Shown one piece after another: positions 1 to 10,300 of a DNA stretch of 37,567 nucleotides; position 1 is the first letter of the stretch, and every line of letters begins with the position of its first letter. Source of the DNA: a virus; the IMG/VR virus record IMGVR_UViG_3300042520_001171, positions 1 to 37,567 of that record; one strand, given 5' to 3'. The notes under the pieces were generated by a model. The model saw nothing but the letters and a program-made list of their open reading frames with translations, was not told the DNA's origin and ran no database searches. A program made the position numbers and the translations under genes.

Positions 1-1
1 C

Positions 2-1672
2 CGCGCTCAGCAGTTGATGCTCGCGGACAAGACAATTGACGCCAACAAGGCGCTGGAGCAGGCAAGGCAGGAATTCCAGCGCGGCGAGAGCGCGCTTGAC
101 CGCACTCAGCAACAGGCCCTGGAGACCGCACGCCAAACATTCCAAGCCTCTCAAGCGGAAATGGATCGTGCTCAGCAACTGATGTTGACTGACAAAACCA
201 TCTCTGCGAACAAGGCGCTGGAGACTGCACGACAGGAATTCCAGCGTGGTGAGTCTGCGCTGGACCGCACGCAACAGGCGAACCTGGCCTCGGCAGCTCA
301 GGCTTTCCAAGCTACGCAGAACGAGAAAGACCGTGCTCAGCAGATCATGCTGACCGACAAGAACATCTCTGCTCAGCAGGCACTTGAGCAATCTCGCCAA
401 GAGTTCCAGCGTGGCGAGGGAATCATCGCCCGGCAGTTTGAGTCTGGCCAACGTCAGCTTGACCGAGATCAGCAGGCTAACCTAGCCTCGGCGGCGCAGG
501 CCTTCCAGGCCACTCAGAATGAGAAGGATCGCGCTCAGCAGATCATGCTGACCGACAAGAACATCTCTGCTCAGCAGGCACTTGAGCAATCTCGCCAAGA
601 GTTCCAGCGTGGTGAGGGGGTCATCGCTCGCCAGTTTGAAGCCGGCCAACGTCAGCTCGACCGCGATCAGCAGTCCTCACTTGCGAGCGCTGCTCAGACT
701 TTCCAAGCTACCCAGAACGAGAAAGATCGGGCCCAGCAAATTATGCTGACCGACAAGAATATCACCGCCAACAAGGCGCTGGAGCAGGCTCGTCAAGAGT
801 TCCAGCGAACCGAGAACGCCGCCGACCGCACGCAGCAACAGACCCTTGAAACTGCGCGCCAGACCTTCCAGACCACGCAGGCCAACCTCGATCGCACGCA
901 TCAGGAGTCGATGACCAGGCTGGCCAACAACCTGTCGACGGCTCAGGTTCCCGGCACCTTCGCAGCCAACGTCACGTCCAGCACCAGCTCGACGATCAAC
1001 GCCATCATGGCCGATGGGAACCTGACGCCCGAGGCCAAAAACGCAGCGATCGACAACGTGATCGCCAACGCCAACAGCACGTTGCAGTGGGGGTCGACGT
1101 TCTACAACACGCCCATGACTGGCTTCGCCCGCACGGGGACTGGGTCCACGATCACGCCGGGTGCCAACGTCGCCGGGCTGAAGGCTGCCATCCAGTCTGG
1201 CGCAAGCAACGCAGACGCAGGGACTGCGGCAGGTATTGCCTACGCCCGTCAGATGGGCTTGACTCCTGACCAGACAGTTGCGCTGTGGAACCAGGCCATG
1301 GGCACCAACTTCACCCGGGCCGACTACGACAGGGTTACGGGCGGGACTACGGGCGGTGGCACAGGTGGTGGTGCAGGCGGCGGCGCGGGGGGTGGTGGCG
1401 GCGGCGCAGGTGGTGACGCGGGCGCGGCAGTCGTGGTCTACGGTCCTGACGGGAAGATGTACTCCAGCCCGGCTGCGGCTAGGGCTGCAGGTGTCACCAA
1501 CTACACCAATACGCCGCCCAATACCGGGGGCGGCGCTGGCGGCGGTGGCGGCGGCGGTGGTGTCATCCGTGACGCAATGCAGCGCGATGCCTGGGGGCGC
1601 GAGCCTGGGGATCCGATGTACGGCGTTGACCCGACCAACATTTCCACCGACGGCGGCGGCGCCTCAGGATGA
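2..1672 (+). CDS. Repetitive coiled-coil virion-type protein, 5' end cut by window edge
   Basis: The frame is open from the first bases, and the residues before the first ATG already fit the repeat, so the true start lies upstream. About 300 residues consist of heptad-like Gln/Ala/Arg-rich repeats with recurring blocks such as LTDKNIS, ALEQSRQEFQRGE and ASAAQAFQATQNEKDRAQQ, predicted to form long coiled coils. A less repetitive segment follows, then a Gly-rich stretch (about 1330-1580) that looks like a flexible linker, and a short Asp/Gly-rich tail. The stop overlaps the next start (ATGATCATG). Its place at the head of the GNAT and ejection-protein block suggests a tail, fibre or internal virion component. 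I do not recognise the family. Confidence 0.8.
   Translation, partial: RAQQLMLADKTIDANKALEQARQEFQRGESALDRTQQQALETARQTFQASQAEMDRAQQLMLTDKTISANKALETARQEFQRGESALDRTQQANLASAAQAFQATQNEKDRAQQIMLTDKNISAQQALEQSRQEFQRGEGIIARQFESGQRQLDRDQQANLASAAQAFQATQNEKDRAQQIMLTDKNISAQQALEQSRQEFQRGEGVIARQFEAGQRQLDRDQQSSLASAAQTFQATQNEKDRAQQIMLTDKNITANKALEQARQEFQRTENAADRTQQQTLETARQTFQTTQANLDRTHQESMTRLANNLSTAQVPGTFAANVTSSTSSTINAIMADGNLTPEAKNAAIDNVIANANSTLQWGSTFYNTPMTGFARTGTGSTITPGANVAGLKAAIQSGASNADAGTAAGIAYARQMGLTPDQTVALWNQAMGTNFTRADYDRVTGGTTGGGTGGGAGGGAGGGGGGAGGDAGAAVVVYGPDGKMYSSPAAARAAGVTNYTNTPPNTGGGAGGGGGGGGVIRDAMQRDAWGREPGDPMYGVDPTNISTDGGGASG
335..612 (+). repeat. Two identical 80-bp blocks with a 198-bp period
   Basis: Bases 335-414 and 533-612 are identical by eye, and similarity continues on both sides. 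The 198-bp period equals a 66-residue protein repeat of the coiled-coil gene. Less exact copies lie at about 14-120, 180-260 and 730-810. Near-perfect DNA identity, unlike the diverged outer copies, suggests recent duplication or gene conversion. Confidence 0.85.
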
Positions 1673-2118
1673 TCATGCTGGTCCGCAAGGCCACCTACCG
1701 CGACATCACCGCGATTGTGGACATCGCGGTGGAGTCCGTCATGCGCGATCCCCTGCCGGTCACTGTGGACCGCGAGGCGATGCGCGAGATGGCCATGCAG
1801 TGCTTGAACCCGGCGCACTTCATGTGGGTGGGCGAAGACGAGTCGGGCAACGTGGTGGCCGCGGTGGCGGCGATGACGCAGAAGTCGTTCTGGTATCGAG
1901 GCCTGCAGTGCTCGGTGCTGCTGTACTACACGCGCAAGCCTGGCGCTGGCGCGGCCCTGCTGCGCGAGTTCGCCAGGTGGGTGAGGTCACGTTCTGGAAT
2001 CAAGGTGGCGGTGCTCGAGCTTGAGCCCAACGTCGACCTGCGGCTGACGCGCTTTCTCAAGCGCCTGGGATTCGGTCGCAAGTCGATCAACATGACGTAT
2101 GTGAGGAGTTCACTGTGA
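1669..2118 (+). CDS. GNAT-family N-acetyltransferase-like phage protein
   Basis: A 149-residue protein whose length and secondary-structure pattern fit the GNAT fold: an N-terminal VRKAT-YRDI strand-helix, a central strand MWVGEDESGNVVAA, an RKPGAGAALL segment resembling the acetyl-CoA pyrophosphate loop (R/Q-x-x-G-x-G/A), and a C-terminal LKRLGFGRKS segment typical of GNAT ends. GNAT-like proteins occur in the morphogenesis blocks of many podoviruses, where their substrate is unknown. The start ATG overlaps the preceding stop; a second in-frame ATG at 1675 is possible. The gene overlaps the next one by four bases at a GTG start, so the pair is probably translationally coupled. Confidence 0.75.
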   Translation: MIMLVRKATYRDITAIVDIAVESVMRDPLPVTVDREAMREMAMQCLNPAHFMWVGEDESGNVVAAVAAMTQKSFWYRGLQCSVLLYYTRKPGAGAALLREFARWVRSRSGIKVAVLELEPNVDLRLTRFLKRLGFGRKSINMTYVRSSL

Positions 2119-2801
2119 GCAAAGTTGTCAAGGGTATCGGGCGGGCCGTCAGCAAGGTCGTCAAGGGCGTCGCCAACGTCGTGAAGAAGGTGGCCTCCTC
2201 CAAGTTTGGGAAGATCCTGGTGGGCGCTGCGCTGGTGTACTTCGGCGGCGCGGCGCTGATGGGTGGCCTTGGCGGCGCGTCTGCTGGCGGCCTATCGGGT
2301 GCGCTGACTGGGGCTTCAAAAGCCGTGAGCGGTGCATGGGGTGCCCTCACCAGCGGCAGCGTGAGTGCCATGGGCAGCGCCTTTACGGGCTCCTACGGCG
2401 CTGGTCAGGCGGCTGTCACCGGCTTGGGCGGTAGCGTTGCCGGCACAGGCCTTTCTGCTGCAGCAAACGCCGCAGCAGCAACTCCCGGCATGTCCATGGC
2501 TCCGCAATCAATCGTGTCCCCAGCGCAGGCTGCGATCACGCAGGCCACTGGTGGCGCCCCCATGTCTATGGCGGCGCCTGCCGGCATGACCCCGGCAGCA
2601 GCCGGCGCCAGCAAGGGCTTCATCGCCAGCGCCATGGCCAGCCCTTACTTTGCGCCGGCTGTAGTCACGTCCGGCGCGCAGCTCGGCGGCGGCCTGATCC
2701 AGGGCGTAGGCATGCAGAAGGCCCAGAAAGATCAAGCGAAGCAGACGGCTCAGCAAAAGGCCGACTGGAACAGCAACATCGCCAACTTCCGCTACGCCTG
2801 A
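2115..2801 (+). CDS. Gly/Ala-rich putative internal virion or ejection protein
   Basis: The 228-residue product starts at GTG 2115, overlapping the previous stop as GTGA, with GAGGAG about seven bases upstream. The first 35 residues are strongly cationic and amphipathic (repeated KVVKG and VVKKV units), followed by a hydrophobic segment LVGAALVYFGGAALMGGLGG that could insert into a membrane. The rest is low-complexity Ala/Gly/Ser/Met, ending in a charged Gln/Lys-rich helix (QKAQKDQAKQ). This composition is common in podoviral ejection proteins that form a conduit across the envelope. That role is inference; no named domain is recognisable. Confidence 0.7.
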   Translation: MSKVVKGIGRAVSKVVKGVANVVKKVASSKFGKILVGAALVYFGGAALMGGLGGASAGGLSGALTGASKAVSGAWGALTSGSVSAMGSAFTGSYGAGQAAVTGLGGSVAGTGLSAAANAAAATPGMSMAPQSIVSPAQAAITQATGGAPMSMAAPAGMTPAAAGASKGFIASAMASPYFAPAVVTSGAQLGGGLIQGVGMQKAQKDQAKQTAQQKADWNSNIANFRYA

Positions 2802-2812
2802 AAGGAACGACC

Positions 2813-3388
2813 ATGGCAGGACTGATCAAAGACCAGATGGCGCCGTCGTCGGACGTGGACGACGCAATGCAGCAACCGCCCGTCACCACGCCAGCTTCAG
2901 GGCCGCAGGAAATGAATGCCCAGCAGCAGGGCCAGGAGCCCGCTGGTGAGGGCGTTGACCCTGAGTCGGACCCTGGGTATCAGCAGGCCGCTCAGTTCGC
3001 CATGGAGGCCTTGTACAAGAACAAGGCAGCCAAGGACATTGCCAAGGCACTCAAGACTGCGCGTGACCCGGTGGAGGCGCTGGCAAACACTGCCTACGAG
3101 ATCATCACCATCATCGACGAGCGCACCGACGGCGCGGTTCCTGACGAGATGCTGGCTGCCTTCGCGACCTTCGTGCTTGAGGAGATCTCTGAGATCGCCG
3201 AGGCGGCCAACGTCCCTCTGCAGCCGTCCGACGTGGCGATGGCCCTGAAGCAGATGATCCTGCGTTTTTTGGGCGAGCAGGGCGTGGACACGACTCAACT
3301 GCAGCAGGCCATGGACCAGGTCGACCCTGAGGAGTTCAACCGCATGGCTGAGGGCGAGGAGCCTGAGCTCGAGGAGATGCCAATATGA
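2813..3388 (+). CDS. Acidic structural-type phage protein, function unknown
   Basis: A 191-residue acidic protein with AAAGGAACGACC before its ATG. The first 55 residues are Pro/Gln-rich and probably disordered. Residues 55-165 look all-helical (ALYKNKAAKDIAKALK, YEIITIIDERTD, FATFVLEEISEIAE). The tail is a run of Glu residues. It lies between the putative ejection protein and a coiled-coil protein and ends in an ATGA overlap with the latter. Proteins of this size and style are usual in podoviral internal-virion clusters, but I cannot assign a family. Confidence 0.65.
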   Translation: MAGLIKDQMAPSSDVDDAMQQPPVTTPASGPQEMNAQQQGQEPAGEGVDPESDPGYQQAAQFAMEALYKNKAAKDIAKALKTARDPVEALANTAYEIITIIDERTDGAVPDEMLAAFATFVLEEISEIAEAANVPLQPSDVAMALKQMILRFLGEQGVDTTQLQQAMDQVDPEEFNRMAEGEEPELEEMPI

Positions 3389-4365
3389 GCGGACTGATCT
3401 GGGCCGGGATCGGCAAAGGCATCGCAGATGCCGGGACCACCTTTGGCAGCTACATGCTGAGGGACATCGAGGACCAGCGCAGACGCGAAGACGAGGAGCG
3501 GCGCGAGGCCAACGCCATCAAGCGGGCCGAGGAGGCTGAAAGGATCCGCGCCGAGCGCGAGGAAAAGAAGGCCGAGACGCTGAAGCAGCGCGTGACCACG
3601 GAGACCGCGCAGGTCGAGCAGCGCGCCACGCAGATTGGGACCGAGCGCCGCACTGCGCGCTTGGACTCAGACGCCACCAGGCTGGGTGAGATGTCTGCCA
3701 AGGCTGACGAGCAGGGCGACACTGCGCTGAGCAAGGAGCAGATGCTAGACCTGATCCGCAAGGATCCGGCGCTTCGCGAGAGCTACCGCAAGTCGGGGCT
3801 GATCGAGGGCGCGGCCGAGTCCACTCGCGACTCGCGCCTGATCGCTGCCGAGGACCGCGTGACTGCGGCCATGGGCATCGGCGCGCACTCGTCTGTGCTG
3901 GACGCTTACACGAAAGCCAAGGCGGACACGCTGCGCGAGGTGGCCGAGGAGAACAGAGAGAAGCAGCGCGCCGCCGCGCAGGCTGCGACAGATCTCAGGC
4001 TGGATCAGCAAGGCAGGAAGACGGACGCCCTGATCCAGTACCTTGGAGTCAAGGGCGGCGTGGCTGAGCGCAACGCCGAGACTGCCGAGGAGCGCGAAAA
4101 GCGGCTGGCAAAAGGCGGTGGCGGCAAGGGTGGCGCGACCACTCTGCGCGAGGCGCCAGTCGAGCGCCTGACGACGCAGGCGGAGACGCTGCGCAAGGCG
4201 GCGAAGGAAGCAACGGGCGATCGCAAGAAGAGCCTGGAGACGGAGCTCGACCAGGTTCTTGCGGAGTTGCGCCGTCGGAGAGAATCGGGCGGCGCGTCAC
4301 CGACCGCGGCCCCGGCTCCCCGGCCATCTTCGACGACGAAGAACTACAGCAATCTCTGGAAGTAA
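3385..4365 (+). CDS. Highly charged coiled-coil virion-type protein
   Basis: A 326-residue protein starting in an ATGA overlap with the upstream gene. After a short hydrophobic N-terminus (MSGLIWAGIGKGIADAG) come about 60 residues of almost pure Arg/Glu/Ala helix, RRREDEERREANA and similar, a textbook coiled coil, then further charged helices to about residue 250. A Gly/Lys linker and a Ser/Pro-rich tail end the protein. No enzyme motif is visible. With its neighbours it forms a set of internal-virion-like proteins just before the giant polyvalent gene, three bases downstream. Confidence 0.65.
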   Translation: MSGLIWAGIGKGIADAGTTFGSYMLRDIEDQRRREDEERREANAIKRAEEAERIRAEREEKKAETLKQRVTTETAQVEQRATQIGTERRTARLDSDATRLGEMSAKADEQGDTALSKEQMLDLIRKDPALRESYRKSGLIEGAAESTRDSRLIAAEDRVTAAMGIGAHSSVLDAYTKAKADTLREVAEENREKQRAAAQAATDLRLDQQGRKTDALIQYLGVKGGVAERNAETAEEREKRLAKGGGGKGGATTLREAPVERLTTQAETLRKAAKEATGDRKKSLETELDQVLAELRRRRESGGASPTAAPAPRPSSTTKNYSNLWK

Positions 4366-4368
4366 AGC

Positions 4369-7300
4369 ATGGCAAAGAAGTGGTCTGACGTAGCGGCAAG
4401 CGCCGCATTCCAGGCCCTCTCGTTCGAGGAACAAGAGGAAGCGCGCCGCCAGTACTTTGAGCAGATCATTGCTCCTCAGGTGCCTGAGGAAGACATTTCG
4501 CTCGCGCGAGACCAGTTCTTTGCCGACACGACACGCAGCGCCGGCGGCGGCCGCGGATTCATCAACCCGCCGATGGCCGGGCAGCCGCAGCCGACCTACC
4601 CCAAGCTGCGCCCTGCGCCTGCACCCGCGACGGACTACTCCGACATGGCGACGGCCATGCAGGGTACGCCGATGTCTCGACCGCAGCCCGCTACACCGGC
4701 GCCAGCGCCAGCGAAACCGCCGCCCTACAAGAACCGCCTCGAGGCTCTTGACGACGCCGTCAACTTGGTCGAGGAGGGGTCGGACTTCAAGAAGGTGGCC
4801 CAGGCCTTCTCGCAGATTGGCATCGGCGAAGGCGACATCATGTCGCACGGCAAAGCGCGCAAGTCGCCGATGTTCGATCTGCCGGAGATGTCGCGCAAGC
4901 AGATCGACCAGTACGTCAAGCCGCAACCGCAGCCGATGCCGGAGCCAACTGGCACCATCAAGGCTGTCGAGCCCACTGCGCTGCAAGAGATCGGCAACAC
5001 GTTCAAGCGCGGCTCGCTGCAGGCCGGGCAGATCCTGGACAACTTGTCTTTCAAGGCGGGCATCTTTGACGCCAGCACCACCGCCGAGCGGATGCGCGAG
5101 CGCAACCGCCAGATGGGTGCGGCAGCGCCTTCGGGCGATGTGGCCGAGGGCCTCGAGCGCCTGCAGGCTGCCAACGAGACGGGCGACTACGGGACCGTCG
5201 CACGCGAGGTGCTGGACCCCAGCAACTGGAAGGCCCTGGCTGCGTTGGTGGCCGAGTCCGCGGTGGCATCCTCGCCGGCCATTGCCGCAACCGTTGGCGG
5301 CACCCTGGTGGCCGGACCCTTCGGTGCGGCCGGCGCCACTGCGCTGACGTCGTTCACGATGGAGTACGGCGCCGCGGTAGGCGACGTGCTGGAGAAGCGC
5401 AAGGTCAACCTCGCTGATCCTGTTGCGGTGCGCCGCACGCTTGAGGACCCCGAGTTCATTGCTGAGACGCGCGAGCGCGGGCTCAAGCGCGGCGTCCCGA
5501 TCGCGGCGTTCGACGCGCTGTCGGCTGGCTTTGCCGGCCGCTTCGTCAAGACCGTCGAGCGCGCTGTTGAGTCTGGCGCCATCGCGGCCAAGAGCGCGCC
5601 CCGTGCATTCACTGTTGCCGGCCTGAAGGAAGGCGGCCTGCAGGTCGGAGCTGGCATGGCGGGCGAGGCAACGGGCCAGGTTGCCACCGGCGAGAACAAG
5701 CCACTGGACGTGCTGATCGAGGGCCTGGCTGAGCTGCCTGGCGGCGTCGCTGAAGTTGGCGGCAACCTCTATTCGTCGCGCAACCGCACGCCCGAGGGGA
5801 TGATCGCGAGCGCGATCAGTAGTGCGCCTGGGTATCAGCAACGTGATGTTGGCATGCAGGCGGCTGCTGAGTTTGCGGCGCCGCAGCCAACGATCAGCAC
5901 GCAAGTGCAGCCGATCGAGCGGCCTCAGATTGCCAACTTCACCCCGCCCGACTCGCCGACCAAGCAAGCCGGCCTGGTGGACATCGTGGTGCCGCTGCCC
6001 GGCGCGGCAACTGCGCCCGCACTTGGAGACTTGAATGTCGGCACAACAGGCGTACCTGGAGGACTGGCTGGAGCAGGGGGTGAGGCAGGGGGCGGTCTCA
6101 TTGGCGGAAGCATGGGAGCTGCAGGACTTGGCGCTGCAGGTGCCCCCGGGGTCGGAGGCGGAGTTGCCCCGATCCCTGGAGTCAATGATCGACAGGCTGT
6201 TCCTCCTGGAGGTGCGCCCGGCCAACGACCTACCAGCCTGACGAAGCCCTTCGATCGGGCTTCTGATGCCGATCTGCTGAATCGCACCGAGGCGGCCATC
6301 TCTGGCCAGCCAACCGAGATCTGGACGGGCCGTCGTGGTGACGGTTACGTCACCGAACAAGATGCCAAACAAGCGCTTCCCGGCCGGCAGCGCATGTTTC
6401 AGGACTTGCAATGGGGCGTCGAGCAGATGCCCAATGGCAAGTACAGGCTCGCCGGCTACAGCCTGGAGACCAACCTTGGCACGCAAACCACTCAAGCCCA
6501 GCAAGCTCAAGCGCAAGGAGCAGCACCAGCAGGCCAAATGGCAGGTGCCGCACAAGGCGGCGCAGGTGGCATCCCAGCAGCAACCGGCACGCCGGTTGAA
6601 CTGTCTGATACTGAACGTGCCGGACTGAAGCTCGCGCCGACGGCGCCGCTGCGAGAGCTGAGCTCGCTCAACAAGCAGCTCGATCAGCAGATCGGTGTCA
6701 CGTTCTCGCCGGTCAAGTCGACCGACCTGAACGACTCGCAGCGCCTGGCCAGTGCGGTGGCGCGCCTGATGGGCAAGACCCTGACGGTAGTCCACCAGGA
6801 GACCGGTGCAGGCGCGCTGCCCAACGGCATGATCAACAGCGTCGGGGGCAAGCACCTGTTCGTTGCTGACGATGCTGACGATGCGCCCCTGGCCATCACA
6901 GTGCACGAGGCCTACCACGGCCTGCCGGAGGCTCAGCGCAAGAGCCTGAACATCGCGCTGCTGGATCTGTTCCGCCAGGACCGCAAGGACAAGTTCCTCG
7001 ACGAGTTCAGCTACACGCCGGACAAGTTCGAGGAGGAAGCCCCGGCCATGATGGTGCAGGCCATCAGCAAGCGCGAGGACTTCTGGCAGGAGCTGCGCAC
7101 GAAGATGGGCAACAAGGAGTTCGGCGAGGTGGCCAAGACCATCATCACCAAGCTCGGCGACATCATCACCGGCGCGAAGAAGCAGTACGGCGAGGACTTC
7201 GTCAACAAGTACATCTCCGACGTCTCGAAGGCTCGCGACCTGCTGACGACTGCCTACGCCGATGCGATGAAGGCGCAGGGCCTGCAGTCCGACATGGAGG

Positions 7301-10300
7301 TTGCCGGGTCGGGCCAGGCTACCGAATCGATGGCCGCATCTGAACGGGCTCAGCCTGTCGTCTTTGATCTGCCGCAGACTCTATTCAACCCACAGACTGA
7401 AGCAGAGCGCCGTCAAGGGTTTGCCAATCGGTTCAACAACCCAGTGACTCTGGCTGATGGCACGCGCCTTTCCGGGTTCACGGACCCAGTACGGCAGACG
7501 ACTTTCTACGGGTACGACAAGAGCGGCGAGCGATTCACGATCAACCGTGATGCCATTCGGCCAGAGGATGTTGTGTCGTCCCGAGACGGCAACCGCACGG
7601 CAGAAATGCTGCGCGCTGGACTCGTCGAGGTGCAGAATCCCGCCGCTCCCATGGCATCCGAGCGCTCGCGCATCGGCATGGACTTCAAAGACGTCGTCAA
7701 GCGCACGCCCGAGCTCCAGGCTGCGGCCGAGAGGGTCAAGGCCGGTGAGATGACGGCGGCCGAGTACGACAAGCTGGTCGATGAGTACAAGCCTGTAGAG
7801 CCCTACACCTCGGTGCCGCAGCCGGCCGCCGACGCAGACCTCAGGACAGCACTGACCAGCGACAAGATTGACCGTATCGGCGCGCCGTCGAAGACGCTCA
7901 AGGCAGGCGACCCTGTGGGCTTGCGCCTGGACATCCCGGCCTACTCCAATCACGGCACCTGGGTGGTGTCAGTGCATGAGCAGGAGGCTGGCTACAACGC
8001 TGGCAAGTCCATCGGCTACGAGCCGGTGGCTGCGGCCACCAACGTGACGTTCGGTGTCGTGGAGAAGGCTGCGCTGAACATCGCGGGCGGCAAGCCCAAG
8101 GCGACGATCGCCGTCATCAAGGGCGGATGGAAGCCCACGACGCCGGCCGAGGCAAAGCTCAAGGCCGACCAGGCGCTGAAGTCCAAGGACTGGGTGCAGG
8201 TCGGCATGGACCCCGAGCGGCACAGCTACTTCTACGACCGCTCCAGCATGGAGCCGGTGACGGCCGCCGACGAGGTCATCCAGATCGGTCCCCTGGTGCT
8301 GGCCAAGAACCCGACCTACGGACAGAAGTCCGAGTTCATGTTCAGCGGCCGGGCCCGCGAGCCTGTGAAGGTCAGCGACTACAACCCGAAGGCCGACAAC
8401 TTCAACAACCAGCGCGACATGGCTTCGCTGCTGTCCGAGTCGGTGCCGGCAGAGACAGTGGCGGCGGCCGACGGGTTCGTCGAGAAGTACTTCAAGGAGC
8501 GGCGGCCAGTCTCCGTTTCGCCGCAGGATCGCCTGCGCGCAGAGATCTTGCTGAAGCCCAGGATGGAAGCGGCCGAGCAGGTCAAGCCGGAGTACGACCA
8601 GAAGATCCTGAACATCGCAGCTCGCACCGGCGCCACCGGCCAGATGCTGGCGCCCATCAAGGGCATCAAGCGTGCGGCCGAGAAGCTGGCGCTTGAGGAG
8701 AACTACCAGGTCGACAACATCAAGGACCTGCTGCGCTCGACCATCGTGGTCGACAGCTACGCCGAAGCGCCCGCGATCATCGACGAGATCCGCAAGGAGT
8801 TCGACGTGGTCCGCATCAAGGACCGCGCCGGTGCTGGCGTGACTGGCGACAAGGTGGAGGCGTCAGACCGTCAGAAGTTCGGCGGCTACGCCGACGTGCT
8901 GATCAACATCAGGATGCCCAACGGCACGGTGGGTGAGATCCAGATCAATACGCCCGCCATGCTGGCCGCCAAGGATGGCCAGGGCCACAAGCTGTACGAG
9001 GCCGCCCGTGAGCAGCCTGAGGGTTCGCCGCTGCGCGGCGAGATCTACGACGCGATGCGTGGTCTTTACGACGCAGCCTTCTCGGCGGCGAACTTGCGGC
9101 AGCCCTCGGCGCAGGACAGGAACGCAGCCTCCGACATCGGGGCGCCGCGTGCCGGCAGCGAGCTGACTGCAACGAGCTCGTCGCCAGAGTCGGCGAGCTT
9201 GAAGATTTTGCCGTCAGGGAAGGCGACGAACTCGTCGCCGGAGAACGAGGCAACGAACTCGCAGCCGGGCGGGAAGGAAGAGGGGACTTTCATAGGATCT
9301 CCTGACGAGTCGAGTATATCACAACCCTTATACACAAAGCCGCCTCGGCGGGGCGCCGAAAGGATCGGGAGCTTTGATGTTCGCACCATGAAGGACGGCT
9401 CGATTGTCGTCTACGGTGATTCGCAAAACATCAGATCGCAGATCCCAGAAGACGTCAAGGGTCGCGTCACCAAGGACGGCTACCTCTTTACCAACGCAGC
9501 CGCGCCTCGTGTAAAGGCCGCGCTCGAGGGGCGCAAGACCGCCTACAGCCGCGGTGGCCAGGTCACCGAGAAGCTGCCGATGAAGGACGGCAAGTACCTG
9601 GGCGCGCCCGAGAAGTACAACACCCCTGGAAAGATCGTCGCGCTGCGCAAGCAACTGCGCATGCTCACGCTGGAGGGGGAGCGCGGCCGCTACTGGTACG
9701 AGAACAGCAGCCTGGCGATCTTGCGCATGACTGGCGGCAACGTGCAGGAGGCGCGCAAGTTCGTGGCCCTGCTGGCCATCTACAGCCCGCAGGCGCGTGT
9801 CGACAGCAACTCGACGTTTGCTCTGCGAGCCTGGGCGCAGTACAAGGCTGGCCAGCCAATCAGCGTGAAGACCGGAGTGCAGGACAAGAAGGCGACCCAG
9901 GCCATGGCCGACGTCGACGCCTTCTGGTCTGGCGAGAAGACAGGCAACTTCTTCTTCAATCTGTTGCGCGAGATCGACACCAGCACTGCCGGCAAGCAGG
10001 GCGCGACGATCGACATGTGGATGATGCGTGCGGCCGAGTACGCCAACGACGCGCCCACTGCCACGCAGTACGCCTTCATGGAGAACGAGACCAACCGTAT
10101 TGCGCAGGAAATGGGCTGGGAGCCGCAGCAAGTGCAGGCCGCCATCTGGGTCGCGATGAAGGCCCGCATGGAGAACAAGGGTGTCAAGCAGAGGACCGAG
10201 GCCACCAGCGAGAAGAAGGGCTGGATCAGGTTCGAGCGCGATGCGAAGGGCAAGAAGGTCCGCGTCATCATCGACGCGCAAAAGCACCGCGACAACTGGC

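Noticed and set aside
1278-2024. A 248-codon plus-strand frame across the Gly-rich end of the coiled-coil gene and the GNAT gene
   Set aside because: Composition is Ala/Arg/Pro shadow sequence and it crosses two well-supported genes.
4297-6918. An 873-codon open frame on the minus strand
   Set aside because: It mirrors the giant plus-strand gene, is Arg/His/Leu-rich low-quality sequence and has no ribosome site; long antisense frames are common in GC-rich genes.
8127-8696. A 189-codon plus-strand frame inside the giant gene
   Set aside because: Rich in Gly, Arg, His and Pro, without a ribosome site; unlike the two nested candidates it overlaps a well-conserved domain with good codon bias in the main frame.
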